DNA of 64,000 nucleotides from Rhodococcus jostii RHA1. Lineage in GTDB: Bacteria > Actinomycetota > Actinomycetes > Mycobacteriales > Mycobacteriaceae. The position numbers were made by a program, and so were the translations under genes. Below, one piece after another: positions 8,624 through 19,613 of this stretch. Under the pieces are notes generated by a model. The model ran no database searches, was not told the origin of the DNA, and saw only the letters and a list, made by a program, of their open reading frames with translations. The stretch covers positions 4,030,001 through 4,094,000 of the forward strand of contig NC_008268.1 in the NCBI RefSeq assembly GCF_000014565.1, read 5' to 3'. Numbering within the stretch: position 1 is the first letter of the stretch; each line of letters begins with the position of its first letter.

Positions 8624-9262
8624 TCACGCTCCCGTTCCAAGATAATCCTCGAGGGCCTGGCGCACATGCGCGCGACCCCGGTGCAGCAGCACCCGCTGGT
8701 TCGCCGGGGTGATCGAGAGCATCGCGGACACTTCTTCGGCGTCGTAGCCGAGGACGTCACGCAGAACGACCACGATCCGCTGGCGGTCGGGTAGGTGCTC
8801 GAGTTCGCGGCCGGCGACGTCGAGCACCTCCGCACCGAGGACCGACCCCTCGGGGGTCACCGGCCAGCTGGTCGGCGGAGTCGCCCAGTGGTGTGGATCC
8901 TCCGGGGAGGATGCGGGCAGGAACCGGGCCGGATCCACGGCGGCGCTGCCCGCGTAGGCGGCCAGCGCGGCGTCGACATCGTGCCGGTCCCGCACTCCCC
9001 GTTTCTTGGCGATGTTGACGAGTATCCGGAACAGCCAGGTACGGAGGGTGGAGCGGCCTTCGAATCCGTCGATGCCCTGGAGCACGGCGATCCAGGTTTC
9101 CTGGACGACGTCTTCCGCGACCTCGGCGCTGGCCACGTATCCCCGCGCCACGCGCAGCATCATCGGCGTGTGCTGGTCGACGAGTTCGGCGAACGCCGAC
9201 TCGTCGCGTGCCCGTAGAGAGTCGACGAGGCACTGCTCGTGCGAGGTATCGATCTCGGTCAT
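8624..9262 (-). CDS. ECF-type RNA polymerase sigma factor
   Basis: The 212-residue sigma factor has region 2 (FAELVDQHTPMMLRVARGYV, then EDVVQETWIAVLQGI and STLRTWLFRILVNIAK) and region 4 (LEHLPDRQRIVVVLRDVLGYDAEEVSAMLSITPANQRVLLHRGRAHVRQALE). The ATG at 9260-9262 is chosen because GAGGAGGAG precedes it by 3-4 bases. Between the regions is a roughly 50-residue linker. Its activity is probably held by the zf-HC2 protein encoded directly downstream. The regulon cannot be read from this window. Confidence 0.9.
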   Translation of the reverse strand: MTEIDTSHEQCLVDSLRARDESAFAELVDQHTPMMLRVARGYVASAEVAEDVVQETWIAVLQGIDGFEGRSTLRTWLFRILVNIAKKRGVRDRHDVDAALAAYAGSAAVDPARFLPASSPEDPHHWATPPTSWPVTPEGSVLGAEVLDVAGRELEHLPDRQRIVVVLRDVLGYDAEEVSAMLSITPANQRVLLHRGRAHVRQALEDYLGTGA

Positions 9263-9526
9263 CCGCTCCTCCTCGGTGATCGAGGCGCTCCGGAAGCGTG
9301 GCCGCGTGAGACGGCCGGACGCCATCCAACATTACTGATCTCAGGGGCAGCCGTCGATGACGCTGCCCGATCTCGTGGTGGTAGGGCCGAACGGCCCTGT
9401 CTTGGCTTCGCGGTGCGGGGAAGACTCGGTGCGGAGGGGTGGCGGGCCGCGGCGATGCGGTGACGGTCGCGGCGGCCCGGGTGCCCCAGGCAACGATTGG
9501 ACCTGGCAATCCAGGGAGGGCGACGC

Positions 9527-9694
9527 ATGGACTTTCGGCGGACTCCGCTGGCGCGGTCGGAGAATTACTGGGAGCAGCTGGGTTCAGTGGAAGCTCGCCA
9601 CCTCGACGGTGCCGAGCGGGACCGGCTGCCGGCCCCGGACGAACAGGTCTCGCTCGTCGACCACTGCCGAGGCGCAACACCCGACCCGGCGTGA
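9527..9694 (+). CDS. Possible small protein with a strong ribosome binding site
   Basis: The predicted 55-residue peptide begins MDFRRTPLARSENYWEQLGS. The case for it rests on AGGGAGGG 6 bases before the ATG and a composition typical of soluble proteins. It has no cysteine, signal or membrane segment and I do not recognise it. It lies alone between the divergent ECF operon and the AraC gene. It could be a chance frame. Confidence 0.35.
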   Translation: MDFRRTPLARSENYWEQLGSVEARHLDGAERDRLPAPDEQVSLVDHCRGATPDPA

Positions 9695-9756
9695 GGAGCG
9701 TGCGCGCGGGCGAGTGACGCTAGGCAACTCCGGTGCGACGTGGCACGATCTCGTGT

Positions 9757-10197
9757 GTGACGAGCAGTACCGCTGAGAACCAGCGCTTACGCGATCTCGC
9801 GCTGCTGCGCCGCGTCCGTGACCGGATCGATCGGGAGCACGCGCAGCCGCTGGACGTCGAGTCGCTCGCCCGCGGCGTGAACATGTCGGCAGGGCACCTC
9901 AGCCGTCAGTTCCGGCTCGCGTACGGCGAGTCTCCGTACTCGTACCTGATGACGCGGCGCATCGAGCGGGCGATGGCATTGCTGCGTCGTGGTGACCTCA
10001 GCGTCACCGAGGTGTGTTTCGCGGTCGGCTGCTCGTCGCTGGGCACCTTCAGCACGCGTTTCGCCGAGCTGACCGGGGTCCCGCCCAGCACCTACCGGCG
10101 CCAGGAGGCGGACGCGACGGCGGGCATTCCGTCGTGCGTGGCGAAACAGGTCACCAGACCGATCAGGAATCGAGAAGCGCAGGTCGCTGATTCGTAA
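9757..10197 (+). CDS. Short AraC-family transcriptional regulator
   Basis: The 146-residue protein is almost only an AraC/XylS DNA-binding domain with two helix-turn-helix units: LDVESLARGVNMSAGHLSRQFRLAYGESPYSYLMTRRIERAMALL, then VTEVCFAVGCSSLGTFSTRFAELTGVPPSTYRR. No sensor domain is present. The GTG at 9757 is chosen because upstream codons do not look coding. It sits 13 bases ahead of a VOC-protein gene and a UvrA-paralogue gene on the same strand, so it probably controls that trio. Confidence 0.85.
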   Translation: MTSSTAENQRLRDLALLRRVRDRIDREHAQPLDVESLARGVNMSAGHLSRQFRLAYGESPYSYLMTRRIERAMALLRRGDLSVTEVCFAVGCSSLGTFSTRFAELTGVPPSTYRRQEADATAGIPSCVAKQVTRPIRNREAQVADS

Positions 10198-10210
10198 TTA
10201 TCGTGATCCC

Positions 10211-10624
10211 ATGGACATCACAATTCACCAGACCTACCTCCCGCAGGACGACCCGGACGCCGCGTTGGCTTTCTATCGCGACACTCTCGGCTTCGAGGTC
10301 CGCAACGACGTCGGATACAACGGGCTGCGCTGGATCACGGTGGGCCCGGCCGACCAGCCCGGCACGTCCATCGTTCTGCATCCGCCGGCCGCCGACCCCG
10401 GAATCACCGACGACGAGCGTCGCACCATCGCCGAGATGATGGCCAAGGGCACGTACGCAGCCATCAACCTGGCCACCAGGAACCTCGACGGCGTCTTCGA
10501 GAAGCTGCAGGCCAGCGAATCCGCGGAGGTCGTTCAGGAGCCGACCGAGCAGCCGTACGGAGTCCGTGACTGCGCCTTCCGCGATCCCGCGGGCAACATG
10601 GTTCGTATCCAGGAACTGCGCTGA
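10211..10624 (+). CDS. VOC-superfamily (glyoxalase/bleomycin-resistance-like) protein
   Basis: The 137-residue product has one vicinal-oxygen-chelate fold: [28 protein letters not shown] at the start and the C-terminal metal-ligand type block [17 protein letters not shown]. Members include glyoxalases, dioxygenases and antibiotic-binding proteins. With a dedicated AraC regulator before it and a UvrA paralogue after it, detoxification or drug sequestration is plausible but inferred. The ribosome site is weak. Confidence 0.8.
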   Translation: MDITIHQTYLPQDDPDAALAFYRDTLGFEVRNDVGYNGLRWITVGPADQPGTSIVLHPPAADPGITDDERRTIAEMMAKGTYAAINLATRNLDGVFEKLQASESAEVVQEPTEQPYGVRDCAFRDPAGNMVRIQELR

Positions 10625-10676
10625 TCGACGCCGACGGAGACCGCGAAGGCGGCTCCGCCCAACAGAGGGAGACACG

Positions 10677-13097
<2,421 letters not shown>

Positions 13098-13118
13098 TCG
13101 AGGCGCTCGTCGAGATGT

Positions 13119-13149
13119 GCCCCCGGTTGCCACGGCCGCCGGGGGCTTT
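13119..13149 (+). terminator. Hairpin terminator after the UvrA paralogue gene
   Basis: Arms GCCCCCGG (13119-13126) and CCGGGGGC (13139-13146) form an 8-bp GC stem with a 12-base loop, followed by TTT. It lies 21 bases past the stop codon. Confidence 0.7.
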
Positions 13150-13309
13150 CGCGTTCGGTGGCCGGCATTGGGCCGCAGTGCAACTGTGACGCCCGCCACG
13201 CGGATTCTGCCGAACCTAGACGTGCGGTGCCGAACTGAGACGTCGCCACCCTCCGCCCGGTCATAGCGTCACGTTCCATCAGTGACCACAGACACGACAG
13301 GAGAGTGGA

Positions 13310-14503
13310 ATGTCCGATCTCAACGCCGCGCTCGGCAAGGTTCTCGACAGCGTGACCGAGGAAGGTGCGCCGAGGGTGCCCGGAGTGGTGGCGATGGTGA
13401 CCGATCGCGACCGCACGGTGTTCGAGGGCGCCGCCGGGGTGCGGTCCCTGGCCGACGGCGAGCCGATGACCGCCGACACCGTGTTCGCGATCTTCTCCAC
13501 CACCAAGGCGATCACCGGGACCACCGTGCTGCAGTGCGTCGAAGAGGGTCTGCTCGACCTCGACGCGCCCGCCCGCGAATACGTTACGGAACTCGGTGAC
13601 ATTCAGGTCATCGAGGGATTCGACGCCCACGGCGATCCGGTGCTGAGGGCACCGAAGCGGGACATCACCACGCGGATGCTGTTGTTGCACACCGCCGGAT
13701 TCGGATACGACTTCTTCGACGAGACCTACAACCGGTTGGGGGTGGAGCACGACCAGCCCGGCGTGATCACCGCGACCCGGGCGTCGCTGACCACGCCGTT
13801 GCTCTTCGATCCGGGCGAGAAGTGGCAGTACGGGACGAACATCGACTGGGCCGGCCAGGTGGTCGAGGCGATCCGCGGCAAGCGGCTCGGCGAGGTGATG
13901 GCCGAGCGGGTGTTCGCGCCCCTCGGCATGCACGACACAGCTTTCACCCTGACCGGATCGATGGCGGCCCGGCGCGCGACCATTCACCAGCGGGAGGAGG
14001 ACGGCCGGCTCACTCCCTTGGATCTGGTGCTGCCGCAGGCTCCCGAGATCGACATGGGCGGGCACGGCCTCTACTCCACGGTGGGCGACTACCTGAAGTT
14101 CCTGCGGATGTGGCTGAACGACGGAGACGCCCCCGGTGGCCGAGTGCTGCGGGCCGACACCGTGCAGGCCGCCGTGTGCAACGGCCTCGAGGGACAAGAG
14201 GTCGGGATGCTGCCTGCCGTGATACCCGCCCTCACCAACGACGCCGAATTCTTTCCCGGACAGCGTAAGTCGTGGGCGTACACGTTCATGGTGAACGAAG
14301 AGGACGCACCCACCGGCCGGCCCCGGGGGTCGCTCGGGTGGGCCGGGCTCGCCAACTCGTACTACTGGATCGATCGTCGCAACGGAATCGCCGGGTACTG
14401 GGCCACCCAGGTCCTGCCGTTCGCCGATCCCGTGTCGTTCGGCGGCTACCTGGACTTCGAGACGGCGGCGTACCGTCACGCCACTCTGGGCTCACCCGTC
14501 TAG
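13310..14503 (+). CDS. Serine hydrolase of the beta-lactamase/EstB esterase family
   Basis: The 397-residue product is a class C beta-lactamase-fold hydrolase. The catalytic SxxK is STTK at residues 63-66 and the tyrosine motif is YGTN at 174-177 ([12 protein letters not shown]). There is no signal peptide, so it is cytoplasmic like EstB-type esterases, which cleave short-chain esters, and unlike secreted beta-lactamases. The ATG at 13310 is preceded by GGAG about 8 bases away. It is monocistronic as far as I can see. Confidence 0.85.
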   Translation: MSDLNAALGKVLDSVTEEGAPRVPGVVAMVTDRDRTVFEGAAGVRSLADGEPMTADTVFAIFSTTKAITGTTVLQCVEEGLLDLDAPAREYVTELGDIQVIEGFDAHGDPVLRAPKRDITTRMLLLHTAGFGYDFFDETYNRLGVEHDQPGVITATRASLTTPLLFDPGEKWQYGTNIDWAGQVVEAIRGKRLGEVMAERVFAPLGMHDTAFTLTGSMAARRATIHQREEDGRLTPLDLVLPQAPEIDMGGHGLYSTVGDYLKFLRMWLNDGDAPGGRVLRADTVQAAVCNGLEGQEVGMLPAVIPALTNDAEFFPGQRKSWAYTFMVNEEDAPTGRPRGSLGWAGLANSYYWIDRRNGIAGYWATQVLPFADPVSFGGYLDFETAAYRHATLGSPV

Positions 14504-14641
14504 GTCGGTCTCGAAGCCGGTTTTCCACTGGATGGCCGGTGGCCCTGCCCGGTACGATCGCGGGATTGTCTTCACCGCTGGGAGCCCATGAGGTTCGTGT
14601 GTGGGCTCCCGGCAGTTCCCGGGCTGAGAGCAGGTTTCGTC

Positions 14642-15022
14642 ATGGCATGTCGTATCAGTGAGCTCGTGCTCGGTTGCCGCGACCCTGAGCTGCTTTCGCG
14701 GTTCTGGTGCGAGGTCCTGGACTTCGTCGTGCTCGATCACGAGGACGACGGGTCGGTGGAGATCGGGCCGCGCGAAGGGTTCGGCGGTCCGCAGCCGACG
14801 ATCATCCTCAGCCGCAGGGATGAGCCGGAGAAGGGGAAATCCCGGCTGCACATCGACGTCAACGCCACCGACCGCGATCAGGACGCCGAGCTCGAACGCC
14901 TACTGAAGCTCGGTGCGCGCCCGGCCGACATCGGCCAGACAGGGCAGGAGCAGTGGCATGTCCTGGCCGACCCCGAAGGCAATGAGTTCTGCCTGCTGAA
15001 GGCTCGCCTGGACCCACTCTGA
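14642..15022 (+). CDS. VOC-family protein with second-type glyoxalase-like domain
   Basis: The 126-residue product starts MACRISELVLGCRDPELLSRFW and ends with HVLADPEGNEFCLLKARLDPL. The spacing of these blocks is typical of the actinobacterial glyoxalase-like (VOC) proteins of unknown substrate. The ATG at 14642 puts the fold start directly at the N-terminus; the open frame from 14588 adds 18 unlikely residues. No function can be deduced. It converges on the ECF sigma gene at 15039. Confidence 0.75.
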   Translation: MACRISELVLGCRDPELLSRFWCEVLDFVVLDHEDDGSVEIGPREGFGGPQPTIILSRRDEPEKGKSRLHIDVNATDRDQDAELERLLKLGARPADIGQTGQEQWHVLADPEGNEFCLLKARLDPL

Positions 15023-15038
15023 TGCTCACCGGTCGGGG

Positions 15039-16364
15039 TCAGCGCAGGTCGGCGAGCTTACGCCCCAGCACCGTCCGCTCGCGCTCGTTGCCGCACAACC
15101 GCACGGCCGCCTCGAATTCGGTGCGTGCCTCGTCGGTGCGTCCCAGGCGGGTGAGCAGTTCGCCGCGAACGCTCGGCAGCAGGTGCGAATTCGACAGCGC
15201 CTGGGCGGCCACCAGCTCGTCCACGATCGGCAGCGCCGCGGCCGGTCCCTGGGCCATGGAGACCGCCACCGCCCGGTTGAGGTCGATCACCGGTGACGGC
15301 GCGAGCCGACCGAGTGCCTCGTAGATGAGGACGATCCGCTCCCAGTTCGTCGCGTCGACGGACGGCGCGACGGCATGACATTCGGCGATCGCCGCCTGCA
15401 GGCCGTAGGCGCCCAGCCCGCGGCCGACCTGCTCCGCGCGGGCGAGGGCGGCGCGTCCCCGGCGGATCGCGGTGCGGTCCCAGCGGCGGCGGTCCTGGTC
15501 CTCGAGCAGCACCGGCTCGCCGTCCGCCCCGGTGCGCGCCGGGAACCGCGCCGCGGTCAGTTCGAGCAGCGCCAGCAGACCGTGCACCTCCGGCTCGTCG
15601 GGCACCAGCCGAGCCAGCACCCGAGCGAGGCGCTGCGCCTCGCTCGCGAGGTCGAGGCGGATCAGATCGTCACCGGAGCTGGCCGAGGACCCTTCGGTGA
15701 AGATCAGGTAGATCACGCTGAGCACCGAGCCGAGTCGCCCGGTCCGCTCAGCGGCGGGCGGCACTTCGAACGGCACCCGGGCCGCCCCGAGGGTCTTCTT
15801 CGCCCGGGTGATCCGGGCCTGCACGGTCGCGGTCGGCACGAGGAACACCTTCGCGATCTCGTCGCTCGTCAGACCGCCGACCACCCGCAGGGTGAGCGCG
15901 ACCCTCGCCTCCCGCGACAGCACGGGGTGGCAGGAGATGAACATCAACGCCAGCATGTCGTCGTCGATCTGGTCCGGATCCCACAGCACGTCCCCGGTGC
16001 CCCGGGCCGGATCGGCGGGCCCGCTGCCCGAGACGGCGCCGCCCTCGCTCAGGTCGTGAGCGAGGACGGCGTACCTCTCGTCGAGGGCGGAGCGCCGACG
16101 GAACGCGTCGATCGCGCGGCGCCGGCCGACGGTGAGCAACCATCCCGCGGGGTTGTGGGGGATACCGTCGCGTGGCCAGCTCACGAGTGCCTCGGCCAGC
16201 GCCTCCTGGGCGAGGTCCTCGGCCAGCGCGAAATCGCCGGTGTACCGCGCGAGCGCACCGACGATCCGTGCCGACTCGATCCGCCAGACGGCGGCGACGG
16301 CCTCACGGTTGGTGTGGCCGTCACCCGTCGATCCGCTCAGAGCTGACCGGTCGCTTCGCGCCAC
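15039..16364 (-). CDS. Long ECF sigma factor with C-terminal helical/TPR-like extension (COG4941 type)
   Basis: The 441-residue sigma factor has region 2 (VWRIESARIVGALARYTGDFALAEDLAQEALAEAL) and region 4 (LMFISCHPVLSREARVALTLRVVGGLTSDEIAKVFLVPTATVQARITRAKKTL), followed by about 220 residues of helical repeats. Such sigma factors occur next to YCII/DGPF genes, as here. The start is a GTG at 16362-16364 with AAGGAG 5 bases upstream, inside the end of the YCII gene. The resulting 28-base overlap implies translational coupling. No anti-sigma gene is present; the C-terminal extension is thought to do that job in this group. Confidence 0.9.
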   Translation of the reverse strand: MARSDRSALSGSTGDGHTNREAVAAVWRIESARIVGALARYTGDFALAEDLAQEALAEALVSWPRDGIPHNPAGWLLTVGRRRAIDAFRRRSALDERYAVLAHDLSEGGAVSGSGPADPARGTGDVLWDPDQIDDDMLALMFISCHPVLSREARVALTLRVVGGLTSDEIAKVFLVPTATVQARITRAKKTLGAARVPFEVPPAAERTGRLGSVLSVIYLIFTEGSSASSGDDLIRLDLASEAQRLARVLARLVPDEPEVHGLLALLELTAARFPARTGADGEPVLLEDQDRRRWDRTAIRRGRAALARAEQVGRGLGAYGLQAAIAECHAVAPSVDATNWERIVLIYEALGRLAPSPVIDLNRAVAVSMAQGPAAALPIVDELVAAQALSNSHLLPSVRGELLTRLGRTDEARTEFEAAVRLCGNERERTVLGRKLADLR

Positions 16365-16759
16365 GCCCGCTCCTTCTGGATCCACACGTTGTCCTGCGGG
16401 AACTCGTCGATCGTCGCGACCCGGCGGATCTCTGCTTTGGAACCGGGACCAGCCATCGGGGCACGCTTGGCCCACTCGACAGCCTCCTCCTTCGACGCGA
16501 CATTGAGCATCCAGAAGCCGCCGAACAACTCCTTCGTCTCGCCGTAGGGGCCGTCGGTCACGACAGGTGTTTCCGAGGAGTAGTCGACCACCACACCCGA
16601 TTCGGGGTCGGGGTCCAGACCCTCGGCCGCGAGCAGCACGCCGGCGCGGATCATCTCGTCGTTGAACTTGCCCATCGCTTCCATGATCTCGGTGAAATCA
16701 ACGTCCTGGGACGCCGCGAAGGTCTCGTCGGTGGCGCGCATGATCAGCATGTACTTCAT
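16337..16759 (-). CDS. YCII/DGPF-domain protein paired with the ECF sigma factor
   Basis: The 140-residue product begins MKYMLIMRATDETF and contains VVTDGPYGETKELFGGFWML, the DGP-F motif of the YCII-related family. Members are small ferredoxin-like-fold proteins encoded with COG4941-type sigma factors; their biochemical role is unsettled. The ATG at 16757-16759 has AAGGAG upstream. Its 3' end overlaps the sigma gene by 28 bases. Confidence 0.9.
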   Translation of the reverse strand: MKYMLIMRATDETFAASQDVDFTEIMEAMGKFNDEMIRAGVLLAAEGLDPDPESGVVVDYSSETPVVTDGPYGETKELFGGFWMLNVASKEEAVEWAKRAPMAGPGSKAEIRRVATIDEFPQDNVWIQKERAWREATGQL

Positions 16760-16862
16760 GGTTCCGTCTCCTTGGATGTCGGGGTCCCTCTTGGACCTTC
16801 TCATCCTCAGGTCGAACGGGGAGTGACATGGATCGACACACTCGCCGAAATCTTTTTCGAAC

Positions 16863-17147
16863 CTATCGCGCCCGGCCGGCTCGGCGCCGGTCGGTTTCGG
16901 TGGTGCCGCCCCATATTCCGTGGGTTTCGCGGTGTTCGGTTGCGTGTGCTCGGCATTGCCGGGCGACGACGCACCCGTTGCAGATCTGTTTGGCGCGTCG
17001 TTCACGCCGGATCCGGGCGCCGCGTCGTTCGCCGTCCGGAGCGAAGAAGGCGGCGGGCTCGGTGGTGCGGCAGTGGGCGCGGTACCGCCATCCCCAGCGT
17101 TCGGCTGCGGTGGTGGGTAGGTCGTGAATTGTCGTGTGGTCGATCAT
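16863..17147 (-). CDS. WhiB-family iron-sulfur transcription factor
   Basis: The 94-residue product has the four cluster ligands Cys26, Cys56, Cys59 and Cys65 (C-x29-C-x2-C-x5-C) and the WhiB hallmark GIWGG at residues 77-81, followed by a basic tail TTETDRRRAGRAR for DNA contact. WhiB proteins bind a [4Fe-4S] cluster and act with the principal sigma factor. The ATG after the in-frame GTG at 17192 is preferred because the MIDHTTIHD start is compact. Which of the seven WhiB classes it belongs to cannot be fixed by eye. Confidence 0.9.
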   Translation of the reverse strand: MIDHTTIHDLPTTAAERWGWRYRAHCRTTEPAAFFAPDGERRGARIRRERRAKQICNGCVVARQCRAHATEHRETHGIWGGTTETDRRRAGRAR

Positions 17148-17169
17148 CGGGTGTCCCGGGGATTCGGGC

Positions 17170-17193
17170 GGTGGACGGTGGGTACCGTCCACC
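17170..17193 (-). terminator. Hairpin between the SDR gene and whiB
   Basis: Arms GGTGGACGGT and ACCGTCCACC (10 bp) around a GGGT loop lie just past the stop of the minus-strand SDR gene at 17211. Confidence 0.6.
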
Positions 17194-17210
17194 GCGGTGG
17201 CTGCACCGAC

Positions 17211-17984
17211 TCAGTGCAGGTGGCTGCCGCCGTTGATGTCGACGGTGGTGCCGGTGAGGTACGCGGCGTCCTGCGAGGACAGGAAGGTGATGACGGCGGC
17301 GACCTCGGTGGTGGTCGCGACCCGGCCGAGGGGGATGTCGCGGCAGAGTGCGGCTTCCTGTTCGGCGGTGCTGCCCACGCGGATGCTGGTGTCGACCGCA
17401 CCGGGGGTGACGGCGTTGACGGTGACTCCGCTGTCACCGAGTTCCCGTGCGAGTGACTTGGTGAAACCGAGAACCGCGGCTTTGGCGGACGAGTAGGGCA
17501 CCTTGCCGAAGACGCCGCCACCCCGCTGGGCGGAAACGGACGACATGTTCACCACACGCCCCCAGCCGTTGTCGATCATGGCCGGCAGGAACGCGCGGGT
17601 GACGAGGTAGGTGCCGGTGGCGTTGACCGCCATCACCTTGTTCCACAGTTCCAGCGTGGTCTCGAGGAACGGCACCGGCGAGGTGATGCCGGCGATGTTC
17701 GCGAGCGCACCCACAGCGGGGAGGTTGCCGCCGGCGACTTCGGCGGCGACACCGTCGTGCGCCCGCTGGACCGAGTTCTCGTCGGCGACGTCGATGTCGT
17801 GACCGAAGGCCGGTACCCCGAACTCGTTGCCGATCTCGGCGGCGACCTTCGCGGACTTCTCCCCGTCGAGGTCGAGAACGACGATCGCCCAGCCCTCTTC
17901 GGCGTAGCGGCGGGCGGTGGCGAGACCGATCCCGCGCTCGGAGGTGGCGCCGGTGATGACGGCGGTGCGCTGAATGGACGACAT
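17211..17984 (-). CDS. Short-chain dehydrogenase/reductase
   Basis: The 257-residue classical SDR has the cofactor motif TGATSERGIGLA at about residues 11-22, NIAG at about 97, and the catalytic set SS...YSSAK (Tyr and Lys in VPYSSAKAAV). An Asp after the second strand (VVLDLDG) points to NAD over NADP. It is divergent from the MHS transporter/transketolase genes across a 237-base promoter with shared repeats, so it probably oxidises the imported sugar or polyol in the same pathway. Confidence 0.85.
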   Translation of the reverse strand: MSSIQRTAVITGATSERGIGLATARRYAEEGWAIVVLDLDGEKSAKVAAEIGNEFGVPAFGHDIDVADENSVQRAHDGVAAEVAGGNLPAVGALANIAGITSPVPFLETTLELWNKVMAVNATGTYLVTRAFLPAMIDNGWGRVVNMSSVSAQRGGGVFGKVPYSSAKAAVLGFTKSLARELGDSGVTVNAVTPGAVDTSIRVGSTAEQEAALCRDIPLGRVATTTEVAAVITFLSSQDAAYLTGTTVDINGGSHLH

Positions 17985-18085
17985 GATCGCTCCTCGTGTT
18001 GCTGGAATCGCGCGTCCCGTCCGATGCGGTGGAGAACAGGGAGGTCGACGGCGCGGTAGGTGACTGCCACCACAGTAAGCCGATC

Positions 18086-18102
18086 AACTGTTAACAGTCA
18101 AC
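18086..18102. promoter_or_regulatory. Operator-like repeat A (AACTGTTAACAGTCAAC)
   Basis: The core CTGTTAACAG is a perfect 10-bp palindrome. The same unit recurs as CTGTTGACAG at 18161 and as CTGTCAACAG before the GntR gene at 21543 and 21557. It lies in the divergent promoter of the SDR gene and the transporter operon, 102 bases upstream of the SDR start. Confidence 0.6.
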
Positions 18103-18158
18103 CGTCGGCGGGTAACGGTTGACATATCGACGTGGCTCGGATCACACTGTTGGAACCG

Positions 18159-18177
18159 CACTGTTGACAGTCAACAA
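18159..18177. promoter_or_regulatory. Operator-like repeat B (CACTGTTGACAGTCAACAA)
   Basis: The 12-base block CTGTTGACAGTC is repeated almost exactly from repeat A (CTGTTAACAGTC). It ends 44 bases before the transporter start. A further related GTAACGGTTGACA lies between the two at about 18112. Confidence 0.6.
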
Positions 18178-18221
18178 ATCGGCGGCAATCGTAGAAACCG
18201 GCAGCTCGAAGAGGAGTCCCC

Positions 18222-19613
18222 ATGAGTACCGAAACACTCAGGATGCGAGGTCCTGTCCATGGCACCAAGGACGCGAAGCGCGTAGCAATCGGCTCCTCGG
18301 TGGGTGCCGTCATCGAAACGTACGACTTCATCGGCTTCGGCACGGCCGCCGCGCTGTACTTCGGTACCGCCTTCTTCCCGGGCGCCGACCCGGTCACCGG
18401 AACACTCGCCGCGTTCGCGACGCTGGGTGTCGGCTTTGCGGCGCGCCCGCTCGGCGGGGTGCTCGGCGGACATCTCGGAGACAAGCTGGGCCGCAAGCCC
18501 GTGCTGGTGGCGTCGCTGATCGCGATGGGTCTCGCGACCTTCGCGATCGGCCTGCTGCCCACCTATTCGCAGGTGGGGCTCATCGCGCCGGTGCTGCTGG
18601 TCCTCGTCCGCGTCGTCCAGGGCCTCGCGTTCGGCGCCGAGTGGGGCGGTGCGATCCTGATGAGCTACGAGCACGCCCCCTGGAAGTCCAAGGGCAAGTT
18701 CACCGGCATCGTGCAGGCCGGCTTCCCCGTCGGACTGCTGCTGGCGAATCTGGTGTTCCTGTTCAGCGTGCACCTCGGCGGCGACTGGGCCTGGCGGGTG
18801 CCGTTCCTCGCCAGCATCGTCCTGGTGATGGTCGGCCTGGTCATCAGGTCGAAGGTGCCCGAGTCCCCAGTCTTCGAGGACGTCAAGAACGAGGGCGACA
18901 TCGTCAAGTCCCCGGTACTCGAATCCATCAAATACGACTGGCGAAACATTCTGCGCGGCATCGGCCTTCGAGTCGCCGAGACGGCCGGTTACGCGGTGTC
19001 GATCACCTACATGATCTCCTACCTGCACAACCAGGGTCTCGCCGGGAAGTCCGAAACCCTTGTCGCCCTCTGCATCGCGTCCGCAATCGGCATCTTCGCC
19101 ACCGTCGCCTGGGCCCGACTCACCGACCGTATCGGACGACGCCCCCTCTACATCGCGTCCTGCGCCTTCGCGGCACTGTTCGGAATCCCGATGTTCCTTC
19201 TGGTCAACACCGGCCTGTTCATCCTGGTCATCGCCACCATCGTGATCGCCTACGCGGTCTGCCAGAATTCGATGGCGGGAGCGCAGGGTGCGTGGTTCCC
19301 CGAACTCTTCGACGCCTCACGCCGCGCCTCGGGAGCGTCCCTCGCCTATCAGATCTCGGCGATGGTCTCCGGCTTCACGCCCTTCGTCACCACATTGCTG
19401 TTCGTCTCCTTCGGCTGGTGGGGGCCGGCGCTGCTGTTCAGCACGTACGCCCTGATCGGACTGTGGGCGGCGTTGATCACCAGGGAGACCTGGGGACCCA
19501 CCGAACGGCGCCTCGCCGCCGAGGCTGCGGCGCGCGCCGATTCCAAAAGCGTCGACGCGCCGACGTCCACCGGCACCACGCCCACGATCCGCAAGGAAAA
19601 GGAACTCCTGTGA
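18222..19613 (+). CDS. MFS transporter, metabolite:H+ symporter (MHS) family
   Basis: The 463-residue product is a 12-helix MFS permease. It has the cytoplasmic loop motifs GHLGDKLGRKPVL (between TM2 and TM3) and ARLTDRIGRRPLYI (between TM8 and TM9), the TM4-5 stretch RVVQGLAFGAEWGGAILM and the N-terminal SSVGAVIETYDFIGFG typical of MHS/ShiA-like symporters of organic acids and polyols. GAGGAG precedes the ATG at 18222. Its TGA overlaps the GTG of the transketolase N-subunit gene, so transport and catabolism are translated together. Confidence 0.9.
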   Translation: MSTETLRMRGPVHGTKDAKRVAIGSSVGAVIETYDFIGFGTAAALYFGTAFFPGADPVTGTLAAFATLGVGFAARPLGGVLGGHLGDKLGRKPVLVASLIAMGLATFAIGLLPTYSQVGLIAPVLLVLVRVVQGLAFGAEWGGAILMSYEHAPWKSKGKFTGIVQAGFPVGLLLANLVFLFSVHLGGDWAWRVPFLASIVLVMVGLVIRSKVPESPVFEDVKNEGDIVKSPVLESIKYDWRNILRGIGLRVAETAGYAVSITYMISYLHNQGLAGKSETLVALCIASAIGIFATVAWARLTDRIGRRPLYIASCAFAALFGIPMFLLVNTGLFILVIATIVIAYAVCQNSMAGAQGAWFPELFDASRRASGASLAYQISAMVSGFTPFVTTLLFVSFGWWGPALLFSTYALIGLWAALITRETWGPTERRLAAEAAARADSKSVDAPTSTGTTPTIRKEKELL

